Assembly: GCA_946999045.1 (NCBI GenBank)
Contig: CAMQBR010000049.1
Location: 1 to 15,438 of the forward strand
Length of the DNA stretch: 15,438 bases
Origin: an uncultured Prevotella sp.
Lineage (GTDB): Bacteria; Bacteroidota; Bacteroidia; Bacteroidales; Bacteroidaceae
Direction of reading: 5' to 3'
Part shown: positions 14,782-15,438 of the stretch, one piece after another
Layout: each line of letters opens with the position of its first letter
Numbering within the stretch: the stretch's first letter is position 1
Program-made: the position numbers and the translations under genes
The notes under the pieces: generated by a model
What the model saw: the letters and a program-made list of their open reading frames with translations, nothing else
Databases searched by the model: none
Told to the model about the DNA's origin: nothing

Positions 14782-14797
14782 GAACTTTATAATTAGC
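14782..14797 (-). repeat. Dispersed short motif, interrupted by MITE-like copy D
   Basis: The minus strand reads GCTAATTATAAAGTTC up to the border of copy D. Removing copy D and one TGAA would join it to AAAGTAAATAA, restoring a motif like that at 904-933. Confidence 0.45.
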
Positions 14798-14921
14798 TTA
14801 TTTTGTTAATTGATAATTATAGGAAAGCACGTCCCATACGTCCCTCTTTCAATATTTTAACCACAGATTATAGAATTTATAAAATAATACAAGTAATCCG
14901 TAGTTTTTATTTTTTTTGGCT

Positions 14922-15333
14922 CTATAACGAATCGTGTGGGTAATCAAGTTTAAGCCCTCCTGTTACAAAATAGACCATATACTTAAAGTTTTCTGTATTT
15001 ACGAATCCCCTTGCTCTCCTTTTAGCAAGTTGTATCTTTGAGTTCAATCCTTCCAGAACTCCGTTATTGACATTCCTCACGGCAAAGAGCTTCTTGATAC
15101 CATACATGTGCGATTTTATCATTGCAACGAAATTAACCAAAGGCTTGATTGCCGATTAAAATCTATAAATTGGGTTATATAGTTGTGTCCCTTCCGTTTA
15201 GAGGTCTCATCCACTCCAATATCTGTTGCAAACAGAATAACAAGCATTCTTTCTTTAGCAGTAAACAGCGACACAAAGCATTTCGATCGTTTCCGAATCC
15301 GTTACCTGTTTAGTTATATCAATACGGTAACGT
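14922..15333 (-). pseudogene. Broken ISL3-family transposase
   Basis: A decayed transposase of the ISL3 (IS204/IS1001/IS1165) DDE family. The C-terminal piece (15140 to 14922, ending in TAG) reads MIKSHMYGIKKLF, then NNGVLEGLNSKIQLAKRRAR and ends KLDYPHDSL. A second piece in another frame (about 15223-15152) reads DIGVDETSKRKGHNYITQF, the segment around the first catalytic Asp (codon 15209-15211). A third, weaker piece reads RYRIDITKQVTDSETIEML (about 15333-15277). Stops and frame changes separate the pieces, and the region between the first catalytic Asp and the C-terminus is deleted. GGCTCTATAACG at 14918 looks like the ISL3-type terminal repeat of this end. The other IS end is not seen. 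Confidence 0.75.
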
Positions 15334-15368
15334 CTTTATTTTCATACAGATGTATTTTTATAATTATC

Positions 15369-15438
15369 TTGTAATACAATCTCATGCAAATTGTAATACA
15401 ATCTTATGCAAATTGTAATACAATCTTATGCAAATTGT
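15369..15438. repeat. 22-bp tandem repeat array, cut by window end
   Basis: Three full 22-bp units (15369-15390, 15391-15412, 15413-15434) plus 4 bases of a fourth run off the window. Units 2 and 3 are identical; unit 1 differs by one base (CTC for CTT). Each unit carries TTGTAATACAAT, within the perfect odd palindrome ATTGTA-A-TACAAT (complete in units 2 and 3), and then a TATGCAAA stretch. There are no unique spacers, so it is not a CRISPR. Iteron-like or minisatellite arrays are both possible. Confidence 0.85.

Noticed and set aside
15183..15374. Plus-strand frame of 63 codons near the right end
   Set aside because: It lies antisense to the ISL3 transposase fragments and overlaps the start of the tandem repeats; no family resemblance.
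15369..15438. CRISPR array
   Set aside because: The repeats are directly adjacent without spacers, and no cas gene is visible.

Overview
The window is a chromosomal segment from an AT-rich member of the Bacteroidota, most likely order Bacteroidales; I cannot name the genus. The evidence is Bacteroidota-type -7 boxes (TAnnTTTG) ahead of purL, gyrB and guaD, weak or absent Shine-Dalgarno sequences, a short GyrB without the enterobacterial insertion, and protein families typical of that order.

Layout, left to right. Positions 1-324 are the C-terminal end of an ABC exporter ATPase. A repeat-filled intergenic region follows, then a one-chain purL (1090-4803), a translationally linked pair of half-size chromate-transporter-family genes (5016-5582 and 5584-6159) and gyrB (6800-8773) with a clear terminator. 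An AT-rich gap leads to a large minus-strand gene for a Dna2-like nuclease/SF1 helicase (9319-12738). It is divergent from guaD (guanine deaminase, 12894-13361). Next is an unusual two-domain protein, a YqiA-like alpha/beta hydrolase fused to a degenerate NT5C-like HAD domain (13578-14573). The right end holds a broken ISL3-family transposase (about 14922-15333, minus) and a 22-bp tandem repeat array cut by the window edge.

The genes are mostly housekeeping and do not form one pathway, although purL and guaD both belong to purine metabolism. The most interesting content lies between them. Two related families of non-coding elements, about 184-193 bp each, share the terminal inverted repeat core GGTTCTATAAATTA. 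Family 1 has four copies (679-871, 6160-6349, 6534-6717, 14591-14780). Three have perfect 4-bp target duplications (TTAA, TATA, TGAA). Family 2 has two diverged copies (502-882 and about 13365-13556), and the first appears to be interrupted by a family 1 copy.

Family 1 elements fold almost end to end into a hairpin. In the best-preserved copy, nearly all interruptions of the central stem are symmetric TC/TC steps, which become tandem G-A mismatches on the other strand. A conserved TAGCTTTG box (TAnnTTTG) sits just inside one end and points so that it would transcribe the GA-containing strand. One copy lies in that orientation between the gyrB promoter and gyrB, so it should be part of the gyrB leader RNA. 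This is the best candidate here for an undescribed system: a structured, possibly transcribed, MITE-like element. The idea comes from pattern reading and has not been tested.
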